The notes beneath the pieces were generated by a model that worked only from the letters and a program-made list of their open reading frames with translations, did not search any database and had not been told where the DNA came from. From an uncultured Lachnospiraceae bacterium (GTDB lineage Bacteria > Bacillota > Clostridia > Lachnospirales > Lachnospiraceae), in the NCBI GenBank assembly GCA_910588215.1, contig CAJUQJ010000014.1, forward strand, positions 1 through 53,825: a stretch of DNA of 53,825 nt. Reading direction: 5' to 3'. A program made the translations under genes and the position numbers. This document shows positions 26,887-35,730 of the stretch, piece after piece (positions within the stretch are counted from its first letter, which is position 1; the number at the start of each line of letters is the position of its first letter).

Positions 26887-27177
26887 ATGAGAGTACTCTT
26901 TCATCAACGACCCTCTATACCGGCAGACAGTAACTCGATCATCGACAATCATAAAATGACACTCCAGGAAGAGCTGGAGCAGTCCCGGTTTGCGCTGGAG
27001 ATTGCCTACTCAAATTTCGACAATGTGACCGACCCCGATCTGATCGACTGCTATATCTACGAAGTAAACGCTGTTTTAAAGCGCTATAAATACTTATTGG
27101 AGCAGGCCGCCGCCAAGGAAACAGTGCCTGAAAATAAACATGGAGAGATTTATCGCGCATTGTCATTGTTTTCTTAG
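26887..27177 (+). CDS. DUF2508/YaaL-like protein, 96 aa
   Basis: LQEELEQSRFALEIAYSNFDNVTDPDLIDCYIYEVNAVLKRYKYLL (residues 26-71) fits the DUF2508 pattern, whose best mark is VTDPDLID. The family lies beside bofA and recR in many Firmicutes, which agrees with bofA next door. The function is unknown. It is one of the few plus-strand genes between 23.6 and 53.8 kb. AAGGTAAGG lies upstream of the ATG. Confidence 0.75.
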   Translation: MRVLFHQRPSIPADSNSIIDNHKMTLQEELEQSRFALEIAYSNFDNVTDPDLIDCYIYEVNAVLKRYKYLLEQAAAKETVPENKHGEIYRALSLFS

Positions 27178-27256
27178 ACCACGTTATTATTTACATCCTA
27201 CCTCATGATTTTGCTGCGCAAAGGTCTCTCTTCGCTTTATAGTTTTTATCAACAAC

Positions 27257-27290
27257 AAAAGGCTGCTGCTCATGATGAGCAGCAGCCTGA
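27257..27290 (-). terminator. Terminator of fliS
   Basis: A perfect 13-bp stem (GGCTGCTGCTCAT with ATGAGCAGCAGCC) is followed, on the minus strand, by TTTTGTTGTTG. It lies 25 bases beyond the fliS stop. Confidence 0.85.
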
Positions 27291-27314
27291 GTATAGTGGT
27301 TGTTTAAAATGTTT

Positions 27315-27791
27315 TCACACGAAAAATCCTCTGTTTGCCGCCGGATCTGCGACATTCTCCATCAGCGTATTCCTTCCGTATGTCATCCCTGCATAGACCG
27401 TCTGTGCGTTACCCATTACAGGTGCTGACCTGTCCTGACCTTCAATCTTCTGATACGCTTTATGCAGCTCTCCGATCACCGAACGCACATGCTCCAGATT
27501 CTCTCTGTCGAAATGCGCCGAGGCCTTCACCAATTCCCTGTTCACATAAAGGTAGAGCTGCAACAAGTTCTGTGCCAATTCATATTCAAGATGAAGAGAA
27601 GACATCAACTCATTCATACAGCCGCGGATCTTCCTCACCGCACCTTTAAATGCAGTCTTATCGTCTGCACTAAGCGCCTCTTCCGCTTCGTCGATATACA
27701 AAAGCACCATTTCATACAAAATCGTGATCAGCTGTGTTTTATTCGCCTGCGTGATCCTCAAAGTAAATTCCTGTTTTAATTCTCTGGTCAT
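27315..27791 (-). CDS. fliS: Flagellin export chaperone FliS, with C-terminal extension
   Basis: FliS binds the C-terminus of flagellin in the cytoplasm and keeps it unfolded for export. The four-helix pattern is present (ITQANKTQLITILYEMVLLYIDEAEEAL, then ELMSSLHLEYELAQNLLQLYLYVNREL and VRSVIGELHKAYQKI). At 158 residues it is about 25 longer than usual; the extra tail (TVYAGMTYGRNTLMENVADPAANRGFFV) is unlike FliS. It is the last gene of the flagellin 1 group but separated from it by 394 bases that contain a MITE. Confidence 0.85.
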   Translation of the reverse strand: MTRELKQEFTLRITQANKTQLITILYEMVLLYIDEAEEALSADDKTAFKGAVRKIRGCMNELMSSLHLEYELAQNLLQLYLYVNRELVKASAHFDRENLEHVRSVIGELHKAYQKIEGQDRSAPVMGNAQTVYAGMTYGRNTLMENVADPAANRGFFV

Positions 27792-27905
27792 ACCATAACC
27801 CCTTCTTGCTTTGCTGCGCTATACGTAATACAGCCTTTCCACTCTTCTTCCGGCTCGCTGCTCTGGAAGAATACTTTTCACTAGACTCTTCCGGCTTCCT
27901 CCTGG

Positions 27906-27934
27906 GAAGAATGCACGCTCTATGCATTCTTCCA
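27906..27934. repeat. Hairpin repeat GGAAGAATGCA / TGCATTCTTCC
   Basis: A perfect 11-bp stem with a 7-nt loop. Related arms (TCTTCC...GGAAGA) occur just before it at 27852-27878 and in the bofA-yaaL repeats at 26651-26680, so it belongs to a small local family of repeat hairpins. Confidence 0.7.
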
Positions 27935-27950
27935 GAGATGACTTAGATCG

Positions 27951-28131
27951 TAACAGTTCAGCCTTCGGCTTCACTGTCACGCGTGGTTACCATGTAACCA
28001 CAATGCACACAAAATGCATCCAAAAAAGTAAATTCCTTCGGAATCAACTTTGCATTTTGGCGCCTGCACAACTCGCAAAATCGCATACAGAGCGATTTTA
28101 CTCGCGGAATATCCTAAGGCTGAACTGTTAC
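27951..28131. mobile_element. MITE-like element, copy A (181 bp)
   Basis: The element is bounded by inverted ends GTAACAGTTCAGCCTT and AAGGCTGAACTGTTAC. It is flanked by identical 8-bp direct repeats, CTTAGATC, at 27943-27950 and 28132-28139. No open frame is inside; the interior is made of hairpins (GTGGTTAC/GTAACCAC, AAAATCGC/GCGATTTT). It lies between flagellin 1 and fliS. Confidence 0.85.
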
Positions 28132-28185
28132 CTTAGATCTACTTATGTCATGTTCTTTATGACCTTAGCAGATCTTCATCTCTTA

Positions 28186-29364
28186 TTATTGGAGTAACTG
28201 CAGCACCTGGGAAGGTCTCTCATTTGCCTGCGCCAGCATGGAAACAGACGCCTGGGAGATAACCTGCTCTGTTGTATAGTTTGTCATCTCCTCCGCCATA
28301 TCCACGTCCATAATACGGGAATAGGAGGCTGTCATATTCTCCTTCGTGATATCCAGACTGCTGATCGTATGTTCTAACCGATTCTGGTAAGCGCCCAGAC
28401 GGCTTCTCACGTCTGATACATACTTGACCGCTCCCTTGATCTCCGTGATCGCATCGCTGCTGCTTTCCTGGGTCGTTACTTCCGTCTGCTCAATCCCAAG
28501 ATGACTCAGGGATATCGTAGGAATACGGATCTCCAGCTGCTGGCCCTCATTAGCGCCGACCTGTGTATCCATGGCACCGATGCCTGTAAGATCGATCTTC
28601 AGGGGCAGATCTGCACCGGCGGCGTCCTTGGGAATACAATCTACAGGATTGTATCCCGTAATGTTGCCGTTTGCATCCGTCACCGGATCCGGCTTTACCG
28701 AAAGCGTCAACTCAAAATTCTGACCGGCTTTGATCGTTATCTTATCCTGTCCTGCCTCCACGATCTCTGCGCCCTTCGGGAATTCCGGTCCCGGCTGGAA
28801 AGATGCCTTCGTCTTATCCAGGTCTATCGTTCCGTCGTCCTTATAGAAAACTTCCAATGCATTGATAGAATATTCCTTCATCAGCGCTTCATCGACATAA
28901 GAATCTACGTTGACTGTCTGATTATTGGTATAACCCTTCAGATCAAAGCTGCCGTCCAAAAGCGGCTGTCCGTTAAATTCCGTATCATTGGAAATCCGGG
29001 TCACCTCTTCCTTCAGCTGCATCAACTCCTTATTCAGCGTCTCCCTGTCTACCGAAGTGAGTGTCCCTGTTGCCCCCTTAACTGCCAGTTCATTCATTCT
29101 CTGCAGCATATCGTGTACTTCCGACAAAGCGCCGTCCGCCGTCTCGATAATGGAAATACCGTTATTCGCACTCTGTGTCGCCACGGACACGCCTTCGATC
29201 TGCGCATTCATCCTGCGGCCGATGGCATAGCCGGACGGATTCTCCTTAGCCGCAGTAACCTTTAAGCCGGATGATAATCTTTTCAGGGAGGTAGTCAGCC
29301 TCTGATCCGATTTATTCAATGCGTTATTGGCGCGCATCGCCGCCGCGTTATAACTGATCTTCAT
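28186..29364 (-). CDS. Flagellin 1, 392 aa
   Basis: A flagellar filament subunit. The conserved N-terminal D0/D1 region (about 1-140) and C-terminal D1/D0 region (about 300-392, ending in MLAQANERPSQVLQLLQ) flank a variable middle of about 150 residues. The usual KDDAAGLAISEKM stretch reads KENPSGYAIGRRM, so this is a divergent type. It starts 24 bases after the 1,009-residue gene and is probably translated from the same SigD-driven mRNA. The gene is complete. Downstream is a palindromic segment (28134-28172) and MITE copy A. Confidence 0.93.
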   Translation of the reverse strand: MKISYNAAAMRANNALNKSDQRLTTSLKRLSSGLKVTAAKENPSGYAIGRRMNAQIEGVSVATQSANNGISIIETADGALSEVHDMLQRMNELAVKGATGTLTSVDRETLNKELMQLKEEVTRISNDTEFNGQPLLDGSFDLKGYTNNQTVNVDSYVDEALMKEYSINALEVFYKDDGTIDLDKTKASFQPGPEFPKGAEIVEAGQDKITIKAGQNFELTLSVKPDPVTDANGNITGYNPVDCIPKDAAGADLPLKIDLTGIGAMDTQVGANEGQQLEIRIPTISLSHLGIEQTEVTTQESSSDAITEIKGAVKYVSDVRSRLGAYQNRLEHTISSLDITKENMTASYSRIMDVDMAEEMTNYTTEQVISQASVSMLAQANERPSQVLQLLQ

Positions 29365-29388
29365 GATTAAATTCCTCCTGTTATGCTG

Positions 29389-32300
29389 TTATCCTGTAAT
29401 GACCGTAATAAATGTCTTCGCTATCTGATACAGATCCGCCGTCTGCACCGCTGCAGACTCCTCCTGCAGGCCTTCTGCCTCAAAAGCATTCAGATCCAGG
29501 TCGCTGCTGTGTACCACGCCTATATGGCCAAGTTCCGGTCCGTCCTTTTTCCCGGAAAAGATCTGCTGAAGGCTCTTCTGCAGGCTTTCGCTCCTATCCC
29601 GTATAATTTCGGTTCCCTCCGCCGTAGAGCAGGCGATATAGCCGGTAACCTTACCGCCCCTGATACTGAATTCCGCCGCAACCTTACCGTGATCCTCCGT
29701 CTCAAAAGTCGCCTTTACCTTGCCGCCCTCTGTCTTATCATGTAATACCCGCAGGTGGATAGCCGTTGTCTCACCGTTGATCTCCACCGGAATCTGGTAA
29801 TTCTCTTCCTTCGCCAGATTGCCGGCCAGCGCAAGCTGCTTATAACAGCTCTGCATCATTTTCAGGTCAACATAGTTCATGTCAGGGCTGTAACGCGCCT
29901 CCTCCAGTACTTCATCGTATACCTGCTGCAGTTCCTCGTAGGCTTCCTGCGCGCTGTCCTTATCTGTCAGCGCCTCGTGCAGATGAGAAAGAGCCTGTTT
30001 GACTTTGCCCCTCTTCTCCGGTGCGGTGTAATCGTCCAGCTTCTTGTAAACGCCGCCCCGGCTGTTCATCAGCCTGTCAGCCGCCGCCAGATTGTTGATC
30101 GTCACCGGCTGTTTATTATGCAGCAGCTCTTCCACCACGGCGTCCTCTACCTCGCACGCCTTCCGGCACTCCTGCATCTGTTCCTTCTGGTATTCTTTCT
30201 GGGTAGCAGCATCCTGCTTCGCCATCCGATCCGCGATATTTCCCACGATATCCCGGTAGAACTTGGGGAATCCGGTTTCGATCTGCTTCGAGATGGACAT
30301 ACCCTTCTCAATGGCCTCCAACCCGGCAAAAGCATCATCCACCATAAAGTCCATACCTGCCCGCTTCTGGCTGCGCACCGCGCTGAGCATATTCTTGAAA
30401 GAGACTTCCGCTCCTATATTGATGAGCGCTCCCACTCCCGCGTTATCCGTCTTCTCAAATTGTCGCAGCATACGGTAAATGCCGATATAAGCCATACGCT
30501 CCTCTTCCGTGATCGCCTTATTCTTATCCAGTTTATATAAAAACTTGCTGAACTTCTCGATTTCCTGTTCTTTTCCGTAAGGTATGGAATCCAGGTAGGC
30601 ATCCAACTCCGGCAGTGTCATCTCAAGCGGGTTCTTCCCGTCACGGATCGTCTGCAGCACTGCCGCCGGCGTCATCTTACCCACCACACGCTGCAGTTCC
30701 ATATCGGTTTCCCTTACCGTCTCCACATTCTCACGTGATAACTCCATCCGGTTATAACCAAGGATCCGGACTGCCCGGCGGTTCTCCTCGCTGGTCTCCA
30801 TCCCCAGATCCTCCAGGATACTGTCCACATTTCGGAATGCTTTCTGTATGGAATCTCCCAGATCCTCTCTGGTGTTCGTCATCCAGGTCTCATACCGTTC
30901 CTTTGCCTCGTCATACTGATTGCGTAAAGCAGTACCGGAAATATGTACCTGATCTAGAGTAAAATCTTCATCGGTTATCCGGAATCTGCCGGCAATGGCG
31001 ATAGGCAGATAAGGAAGTTCCTCTACCTTACTCCTGGTCTCGTTATAAAGTGCCGCTTTCTCTGCCGCTCTCTCCGGATCCGTCTCCCCGAACAAAAGCC
31101 TCTGCTGCCTCTGCTCCAGCTGACGCAGGGCATTCACCAGTTGCTCCAGTTCCGTGGTATCTATTGCGTATCCGCTTCCTAACAATTTCCGGTTCACTTC
31201 CACCGTCATCATCAGGCGGATCTCTTCCAACTGTCGTCTGGCCGTAATATTCTCCGGAATCTCTACCATGGTATCGCTTCCGTTCCCACCGGATGTTTCC
31301 GCGGAATCCGTCGCAACAGATTCATCTCCTGCAGTGATCTCCTCGGCCGCCTTCTCCAAATTCACCAGGGTCATTTCTTTGCCTGCCGCTGTCGTCCGGT
31401 CAACCGCCTCATCCGGGATACTGTCAAATCTCTCTATATACTCGGCTGCTTTCTCCAGATTGCTCCTGCCGTCCGCCAGATTGGCCGCTCCTGCACCCCT
31501 GCCGTCCGCTATGGCCGACGCCACCGCCGACAGGATCTGCCTCTCGTCCTGCGGAAGCGTCAATGTATCAAGCTTATAAAATGCTGCCACAGAATCCGGC
31601 GTCAGTGGAATCCCTTTCTCGATCAGCCACTGGGCATCACCAAGCGTCTTGTCGTTGACTTCCAGTCCGGCCTCCTCTAAAACCTTCTCCATCTGTGGAC
31701 GCAGCTGCTGCCAGTTAAAGTCTTCCGCTTTCCTCGCATAGTATCCGGCGCTGTCTGCATAATAGCCGCGGCCCTGTCTGCTGCCATCCGCAGTAGAACT
31801 GTAGCCCGCCCGATACAGATTATCGATGGTAGGCTCCATCTGGTTCTCCACCATGTATTTGGCGGCACCGTCTGTCAGTTCCCGAAGTTCCGTCGCCTTA
31901 TCATAGGCTTTCTTTGCATTCCGGACATTCTCCTCTGTCAGCGGGATATCCTGCTTCCGGAACTGTCTGCTCAGTTCTCTCGCAAAAGCTTCACTTCCCG
32001 TAATCTCCCGCAGTGTGTCCGCATCTATCTGATCGGTGTACCCCACTACCTGCGTACCACCTTTGATCAATTCCGCCTTGATCTTGTCAACAATCGTAAC
32101 GACTTCCTCTATGTCCATATCTCCCACATGACACCCGTCTTCCATCATCCGGTTGTAGTCTTCTTCGGACATAGTATTAGACATCACTGTCATATAGTCT
32201 CTCTGCACGGCAACGTCTGTCTGCCCTGCATCCTGCATAACCTCTTCTGCGGTCTTTCCTTGACCCTTGTAAGCCGTGTTATCCATAACTGTGCCAGAAA

Positions 32301-32418
32301 TGTCTAATGCAAATGCACCCGCCTGAGAGGTCTTCTCCGTGCGGGTATCCCGATATGGAGTTGTCGTCACCTTGTCTACATTTTGATTTGTGTTATTATT
32401 GTCAAATGTTATCTTCAT
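29389..32418 (-). CDS. DUF6240-type flagellar protein with FliK-like C-terminus, 1,009 aa
   Basis: A long, soluble, mostly helical protein that fits the DUF6240 proteins found beside flagellar genes of Lachnospiraceae. The last about 130 residues (IHLRVLHDKTEGGKVKATFETEDHGKVAAEFS...SLQKSLQQIF) have the alternating pattern of the Flg_hook domain of FliK hook-length control proteins. The N-terminus is low-complexity Asn/Thr rich. A SigD-like promoter sits 60-85 bases upstream, and flagellin 1 follows 24 bases downstream, so it is part of the late flagellar regulon. It may measure hook length or be a filament/hook-associated factor; this is inference. Confidence 0.75.
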   Translation of the reverse strand: MKITFDNNNTNQNVDKVTTTPYRDTRTEKTSQAGAFALDISGTVMDNTAYKGQGKTAEEVMQDAGQTDVAVQRDYMTVMSNTMSEEDYNRMMEDGCHVGDMDIEEVVTIVDKIKAELIKGGTQVVGYTDQIDADTLREITGSEAFARELSRQFRKQDIPLTEENVRNAKKAYDKATELRELTDGAAKYMVENQMEPTIDNLYRAGYSSTADGSRQGRGYYADSAGYYARKAEDFNWQQLRPQMEKVLEEAGLEVNDKTLGDAQWLIEKGIPLTPDSVAAFYKLDTLTLPQDERQILSAVASAIADGRGAGAANLADGRSNLEKAAEYIERFDSIPDEAVDRTTAAGKEMTLVNLEKAAEEITAGDESVATDSAETSGGNGSDTMVEIPENITARRQLEEIRLMMTVEVNRKLLGSGYAIDTTELEQLVNALRQLEQRQQRLLFGETDPERAAEKAALYNETRSKVEELPYLPIAIAGRFRITDEDFTLDQVHISGTALRNQYDEAKERYETWMTNTREDLGDSIQKAFRNVDSILEDLGMETSEENRRAVRILGYNRMELSRENVETVRETDMELQRVVGKMTPAAVLQTIRDGKNPLEMTLPELDAYLDSIPYGKEQEIEKFSKFLYKLDKNKAITEEERMAYIGIYRMLRQFEKTDNAGVGALINIGAEVSFKNMLSAVRSQKRAGMDFMVDDAFAGLEAIEKGMSISKQIETGFPKFYRDIVGNIADRMAKQDAATQKEYQKEQMQECRKACEVEDAVVEELLHNKQPVTINNLAAADRLMNSRGGVYKKLDDYTAPEKRGKVKQALSHLHEALTDKDSAQEAYEELQQVYDEVLEEARYSPDMNYVDLKMMQSCYKQLALAGNLAKEENYQIPVEINGETTAIHLRVLHDKTEGGKVKATFETEDHGKVAAEFSIRGGKVTGYIACSTAEGTEIIRDRSESLQKSLQQIFSGKKDGPELGHIGVVHSSDLDLNAFEAEGLQEESAAVQTADLYQIAKTFITVITG

Positions 32419-32475
32419 ACACTCACTCCATGCAGCAGGTCATCTTTTATTTATATCTTTCTTTCGTTGCCTTTT

Positions 32476-32502
32476 ATTTCGGCATATTGTGTTGTTTTCT
32501 TA
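32476..32502 (-). promoter_or_regulatory. SigD (sigma-28) type promoter of the DUF6240-flagellin 1 operon
   Basis: On the minus strand TAAG (32499-32502), 15 bases, then GCCGAAAT (32476-32483). This matches TAAA-N15-GCCGATAA in spacing and nearly in sequence. It lies downstream of toxN and upstream of the flagellar gene. Confidence 0.7.
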
Positions 32503-32559
32503 ACCCTGCATCCGAAAACACAGCCTACAGTCTACACCTCTTCGAGATTCCTGTCATCC

Positions 32560-33078
32560 TTACAGCTGATCGGATGCGGCTGTGGCAAATGACGCACACA
32601 ACTTCTCATCCAGTGCAAAATTACAACACCGGTCGGCAAGGCCGTCCCATGCCTTCCCTTCCGTAATAAGCCGGTAAAGCTTTTGTGCCTGTTTCAAAAT
32701 AATATCTCGATGAGAATTACACCAGGAAAGCTGATTGGACAGCAGATTCTTATAGGCTCTTTCCTGTTGAGAATCCGTTTCCAAAATCTTTATTTCAACT
32801 TTTTTCAAGCTATTCGGGTGAACCGGGATCATATTATTAAAATTGACGGCTCCCCACTCTCCACCCTTGATCTTGAGAAAATCAATCTGGTTTTTCATAT
32901 GTAAATGTTTTGGTTTTGGGGATGTCAGTGGTGCATAATAACAAATATTATTAACCATAAAAACAATTCCCACAAAAGGTCGGATCGCTTTATGTTCCAT
33001 CGTATAAGGAACACACGGATCGCTTTTCCTTAAAAAATCACAATAATTGGCATCTACCATATAAAACGAAAACTTCAC
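32560..33078 (-). CDS. toxN: Type III toxin-antitoxin endoribonuclease, ToxN/AbiQ family
   Basis: The 172-residue product follows the ToxN/AbiQ pattern: an N-terminal YMVDANYCDFLRKSDPCVPY, a central GIVFMVNNICYYAPLTSPKPKHLHMKNQIDF, then AVNFNNMIPVHPNSL and a helical tail. These toxins cut RNA and are held inactive by the repeated ToxI RNA they process; several abort phage infection. It begins at GTG 33078 with AGGAGG six bases before. Directly upstream are the terminator hairpin, three 35-nt repeats and a consensus promoter, the exact order of type III systems. The family call rests on pattern plus this context. Confidence 0.88.
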   Translation of the reverse strand: MKFSFYMVDANYCDFLRKSDPCVPYTMEHKAIRPFVGIVFMVNNICYYAPLTSPKPKHLHMKNQIDFLKIKGGEWGAVNFNNMIPVHPNSLKKVEIKILETDSQQERAYKNLLSNQLSWCNSHRDIILKQAQKLYRLITEGKAWDGLADRCCNFALDEKLCASFATAASDQL

Positions 33079-33101
33079 AATTACCTCCTGTAAAGTGAAA
33101 T

Positions 33102-33123
33102 AGAATCCTGCCTGCAGGATTCT
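33102..33123 (-). terminator. Hairpin terminator between ToxI repeats and toxN
   Basis: AGAATCCTGC and GCAGGATTCT form a 10-bp stem with a 2-nt loop, followed on the minus strand by ATTTCACTTT. In type III systems a weak terminator here limits toxin relative to antitoxin. Confidence 0.7.
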
Positions 33124-33179
33124 CCGCCTGCGGTGGGTCGCTCTGGCAATATGATGAAAGAGGCTGAACCTTACGATCC

Positions 33180-33313
33180 AGCCCCCGCTTTTTTAGCTCC
33201 CACTTACTGGCAGGGTACTCCGCTTTTTTAGCTCCCACTTACTGGCAGGGTACTCCGCTTTTTTAGCTCCCACTTACTGGCAGGGTACTCCGCTTTTGAG
33301 TATCTCTACTCCT
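33180..33313 (-). ncRNA. toxI: ToxI antitoxin RNA: three tandem 35-nt repeats
   Basis: Three identical 35-bp units lie head to tail at 33186-33220, 33221-33255 and 33256-33290, followed on the minus strand by a broken fourth start (GCGGGGGCT). Unit length and copy number agree with known ToxI antitoxins (about 34-36 nt, three to six copies). Each unit has GC-rich blocks and an A-run (AAAAAAG) suited to a pseudoknot and to toxin cutting in the A-rich joint. Transcription should start near 33313. Confidence 0.88.
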
Positions 33314-33320
33314 TGTTATT

Positions 33321-33349
33321 ATTATACACAGTATGCAAAAATATGTCAA
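33321..33349 (-). promoter_or_regulatory. Perfect consensus SigA promoter of toxIN
   Basis: TTGACA (33344-33349), 17 bases, TATAAT (33321-33326) on the minus strand. It is the strongest promoter match in the window and reads straight into the ToxI repeats. Confidence 0.9.
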
Positions 33350-33392
33350 TCAATAAGTTTGAAATATCGTTAAAAATAATTAAAAAATATGT

Positions 33393-35447
33393 CTACTGCA
33401 ACAATTCCAGGATTGACTGCGTGCTCTGATTGGCCTGCGTCAGCATACTCGTTCCGGCCTGCATAATGATATTATTAACAGAATACTCCATCATCAGATC
33501 TGCTATATCGGCATCCCGGATGCGGGACTCCGCCGCCTGTGTGTTCTCTTCCACATTGGCATTGATGTTACTGGCATGTTCGATGCGGTTCTGATAAGCG
33601 CCGAAAGTAGAACGCTGTTCACTGACCATCTGAAGCGCGCCCTTGATCTCGTCTATGGCGTTCCTGGAACTCTCCTGCGTCAGTGTGTTCGTGTGCTCCA
33701 ATCCCAAAACAATTGAGCTGAGGGATTCGTACTGTACGGAGATATGTTGTCCGCCTTCCGTACCGGCCTGCACATAAAACCCGCATATCCCCCCATAAAA
33801 CGGGACATCAATGTTATGTGTGTGTGCCGATGCCGTACCAATATAGTGGCTGTCGTTACCGGCATCTCTCTCAAAGTCGAAAATAGTATTCGCATTTAGC
33901 GCCTGTGTAATATTCTTCAGGATGGCTTCCTGTGTATTCTCTCTGCTGTCTCTCGGATCGACATGAATATAAATATTAAAGCTTCCGACACTGTTGCTTT
34001 TACTTGTGCCGTAAGTAAATTCATTCTGAGCCGTCAGGCTGAAACTCAGCTCGATAATTCCTCCGGAATCCGTTGCCCCATGCTCTTTCTCGCCCAGCAG
34101 GCCTGGCGTAGAATCCGTACTGCCGTTTCCTTTATTATATTCATCCTTTGTTCCGGTCAGTGCAGACATTACACCGCCCAGGTTCTCTGCCGGATAATGG
34201 TATTTGGTAGAAGTATACTCATGATGATTGGAATCCCACCATTTATACCACCATATATCCTCGTCGTCAGCAGATCTGTCATACGAATGATACTCTATAT
34301 CGCTTAATGATCCTGTGACCACTCCGATCCCTTCCATTTTGAAGGAAAAACTCCAGTCTTCCGTACTTTTTATTGCAGCATCTACCGTAGTTGCCGCGGG
34401 AAACTTTGTCAGATTGCTGCTGCCGTTATTAGCGGTCAGATTCGGCTCCAAAAAGGTATCATCTTTAGCATCAAAATCATGTCCCTTACCGTTACCATGT
34501 ACATAAGATGCATAAGCAGCCCAATAGTACAAACTGGCAGAAGAAGAGATCCCATACAAGTCTTTCTTTTGGGTCCCGTCCGGATTCTGAAAGGACGATG
34601 ACATGCCCACGGAGGAACTGGCGTACATTCTCGTGTTATTGATACATTTGACAATATCATCAATTGTTGCCGCGTCATTTACGGAAAATGCGACAGAATG
34701 TTTAAACTGTGGTACGATATCCCCTTTGGCATCTGTTGTATACAGTTTATTCGTTGTCGGATCCTTATCGCCAAAATAATCGCTCATTTCAAATCTGTAA
34801 TTATTTGCCTTCAACTCATCCCAGCCGACCTTCTCTGTTGCATACGGTTCGCCATCCCAGCCGGTCCACTCAACCCAAACACCGTCTGCGGTATCCGCTT
34901 TGATGATATAATCACTGTTGTTGTTTGCCAGTACGCCGCAGTTCGCGTTTGTGACACTTCCTGCTATATTTCCGCCGGTCCCGACAAAGTTGGCGGCCTG
35001 CCTCTTATAATACCCCAGCAGCTTTCTGTCTCCCGCCTCCCAGATCTTCTTGTCATTAAACGTAGTCGTTCGGAAGATACGATCCATCTCGTCTTTCAAC
35101 GCCTGCACTTCACTGTCGATATATGCCCGGTCCTCTTCTGTATTCGTACCGTTAGCTGCCTTCACCGAAAGCTCGTTCATCCGCTGCAACATGTCATGCA
35201 CTTCGTTGAGCGCACCTTCTGCCGTCTGGACATAGCCTACCCCTTCCGTAATATTATCCACGGTCTGATGCAGGCCGCGCACCTGCCTGCGCATTTTCTC
35301 GGAAATAGACAGCCCTGCCGCATCGTCCGCCGCCCGGTTGATCCGGTATCCAGAAGAAAGTTTCTCAGTTGTCTTCGCGTTTCTCCTACTGCTTACGTTC
35401 AATTGCCGATTTGCATTCTCTGCCAGCAGATTATGTTGTACAAACAA
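33393..35447 (-). CDS. Flagellin 2, 684 aa, long variable region
   Basis: The N-terminus (FVQHNLLAENANRQLN, RINRAADDAAGLSISEKMRRQVRG) and C-terminus (ADIADLMMEYSVNNIIMQAGTSMLTQANQSTQSILELLQ) are classic flagellin D0/D1. Between about 145 and 600 lies a large, Tyr/Asp/Ser/Gly-rich variable region, making it far longer than flagellin 1; such inserts form surface domains of the filament. Translation begins at TTG 35447 with GGGGAGG nine bases upstream. The upstream leader contains a 166-bp palindrome. The gene ends just before the toxIN promoter. No clear SigD promoter was found. Confidence 0.93.
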   Translation of the reverse strand: MFVQHNLLAENANRQLNVSSRRNAKTTEKLSSGYRINRAADDAAGLSISEKMRRQVRGLHQTVDNITEGVGYVQTAEGALNEVHDMLQRMNELSVKAANGTNTEEDRAYIDSEVQALKDEMDRIFRTTTFNDKKIWEAGDRKLLGYYKRQAANFVGTGGNIAGSVTNANCGVLANNNSDYIIKADTADGVWVEWTGWDGEPYATEKVGWDELKANNYRFEMSDYFGDKDPTTNKLYTTDAKGDIVPQFKHSVAFSVNDAATIDDIVKCINNTRMYASSSVGMSSSFQNPDGTQKKDLYGISSSASLYYWAAYASYVHGNGKGHDFDAKDDTFLEPNLTANNGSSNLTKFPAATTVDAAIKSTEDWSFSFKMEGIGVVTGSLSDIEYHSYDRSADDEDIWWYKWWDSNHHEYTSTKYHYPAENLGGVMSALTGTKDEYNKGNGSTDSTPGLLGEKEHGATDSGGIIELSFSLTAQNEFTYGTSKSNSVGSFNIYIHVDPRDSRENTQEAILKNITQALNANTIFDFERDAGNDSHYIGTASAHTHNIDVPFYGGICGFYVQAGTEGGQHISVQYESLSSIVLGLEHTNTLTQESSRNAIDEIKGALQMVSEQRSTFGAYQNRIEHASNINANVEENTQAAESRIRDADIADLMMEYSVNNIIMQAGTSMLTQANQSTQSILELLQ

Positions 35448-35481
35448 GAGTCTTTACCTCCCCATAAACTCATCTTGTAAT

Positions 35482-35647
35482 CTAGTACTCCGTACTTGAA
35501 GTTCCTGTGCAAATTTTCGAGGATATTTTTTCGAGTGTACAAGTTCAGAAACGGAGGCGTAGCGGGCTACGTTGAGTATTCTGGGCTTGTGCAATCGGGA
35601 AAATAGACCGAAATATTTGCACAAGGGTTTTCAGTACGGAGTACTAG
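35482..35647. repeat. 166-bp imperfect palindrome upstream of flagellin 2
   Basis: Two 62-nt arms (35482-35543 and 35586-35647) are inverted copies with several mismatches; the outer 15 bp (CTAGTACTCCGTACT) match perfectly. The centre has its own small stem (CGTAGC/GCTACG). It starts 34 bases from the flagellin 2 start codon. It may be a MITE-like insertion or a leader structure. The rest of 35448-35780 shows no gene. Confidence 0.8.
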
Positions 35648-35730
35648 TACTCGGTACTGACACATTCATTTTCATCTCAATATTACAATTGCAAGCCCAC
35701 CCGACTGTCTGCCTCATTTCTATTCTGTAT

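Noticed and set aside
28501..29265. Plus-strand 254-residue open frame opposite flagellin 1
   Set aside because: It has no ribosome site or domain and is antisense to a clear flagellin; similar shadows at 34698-35480, 36617-37252 and 46025-46936 were dropped for the same reason.
33186..33290. Three direct repeats considered as a CRISPR array
   Set aside because: The units are contiguous with no spacers, and a ToxN-like gene follows; the ToxI reading explains them fully.
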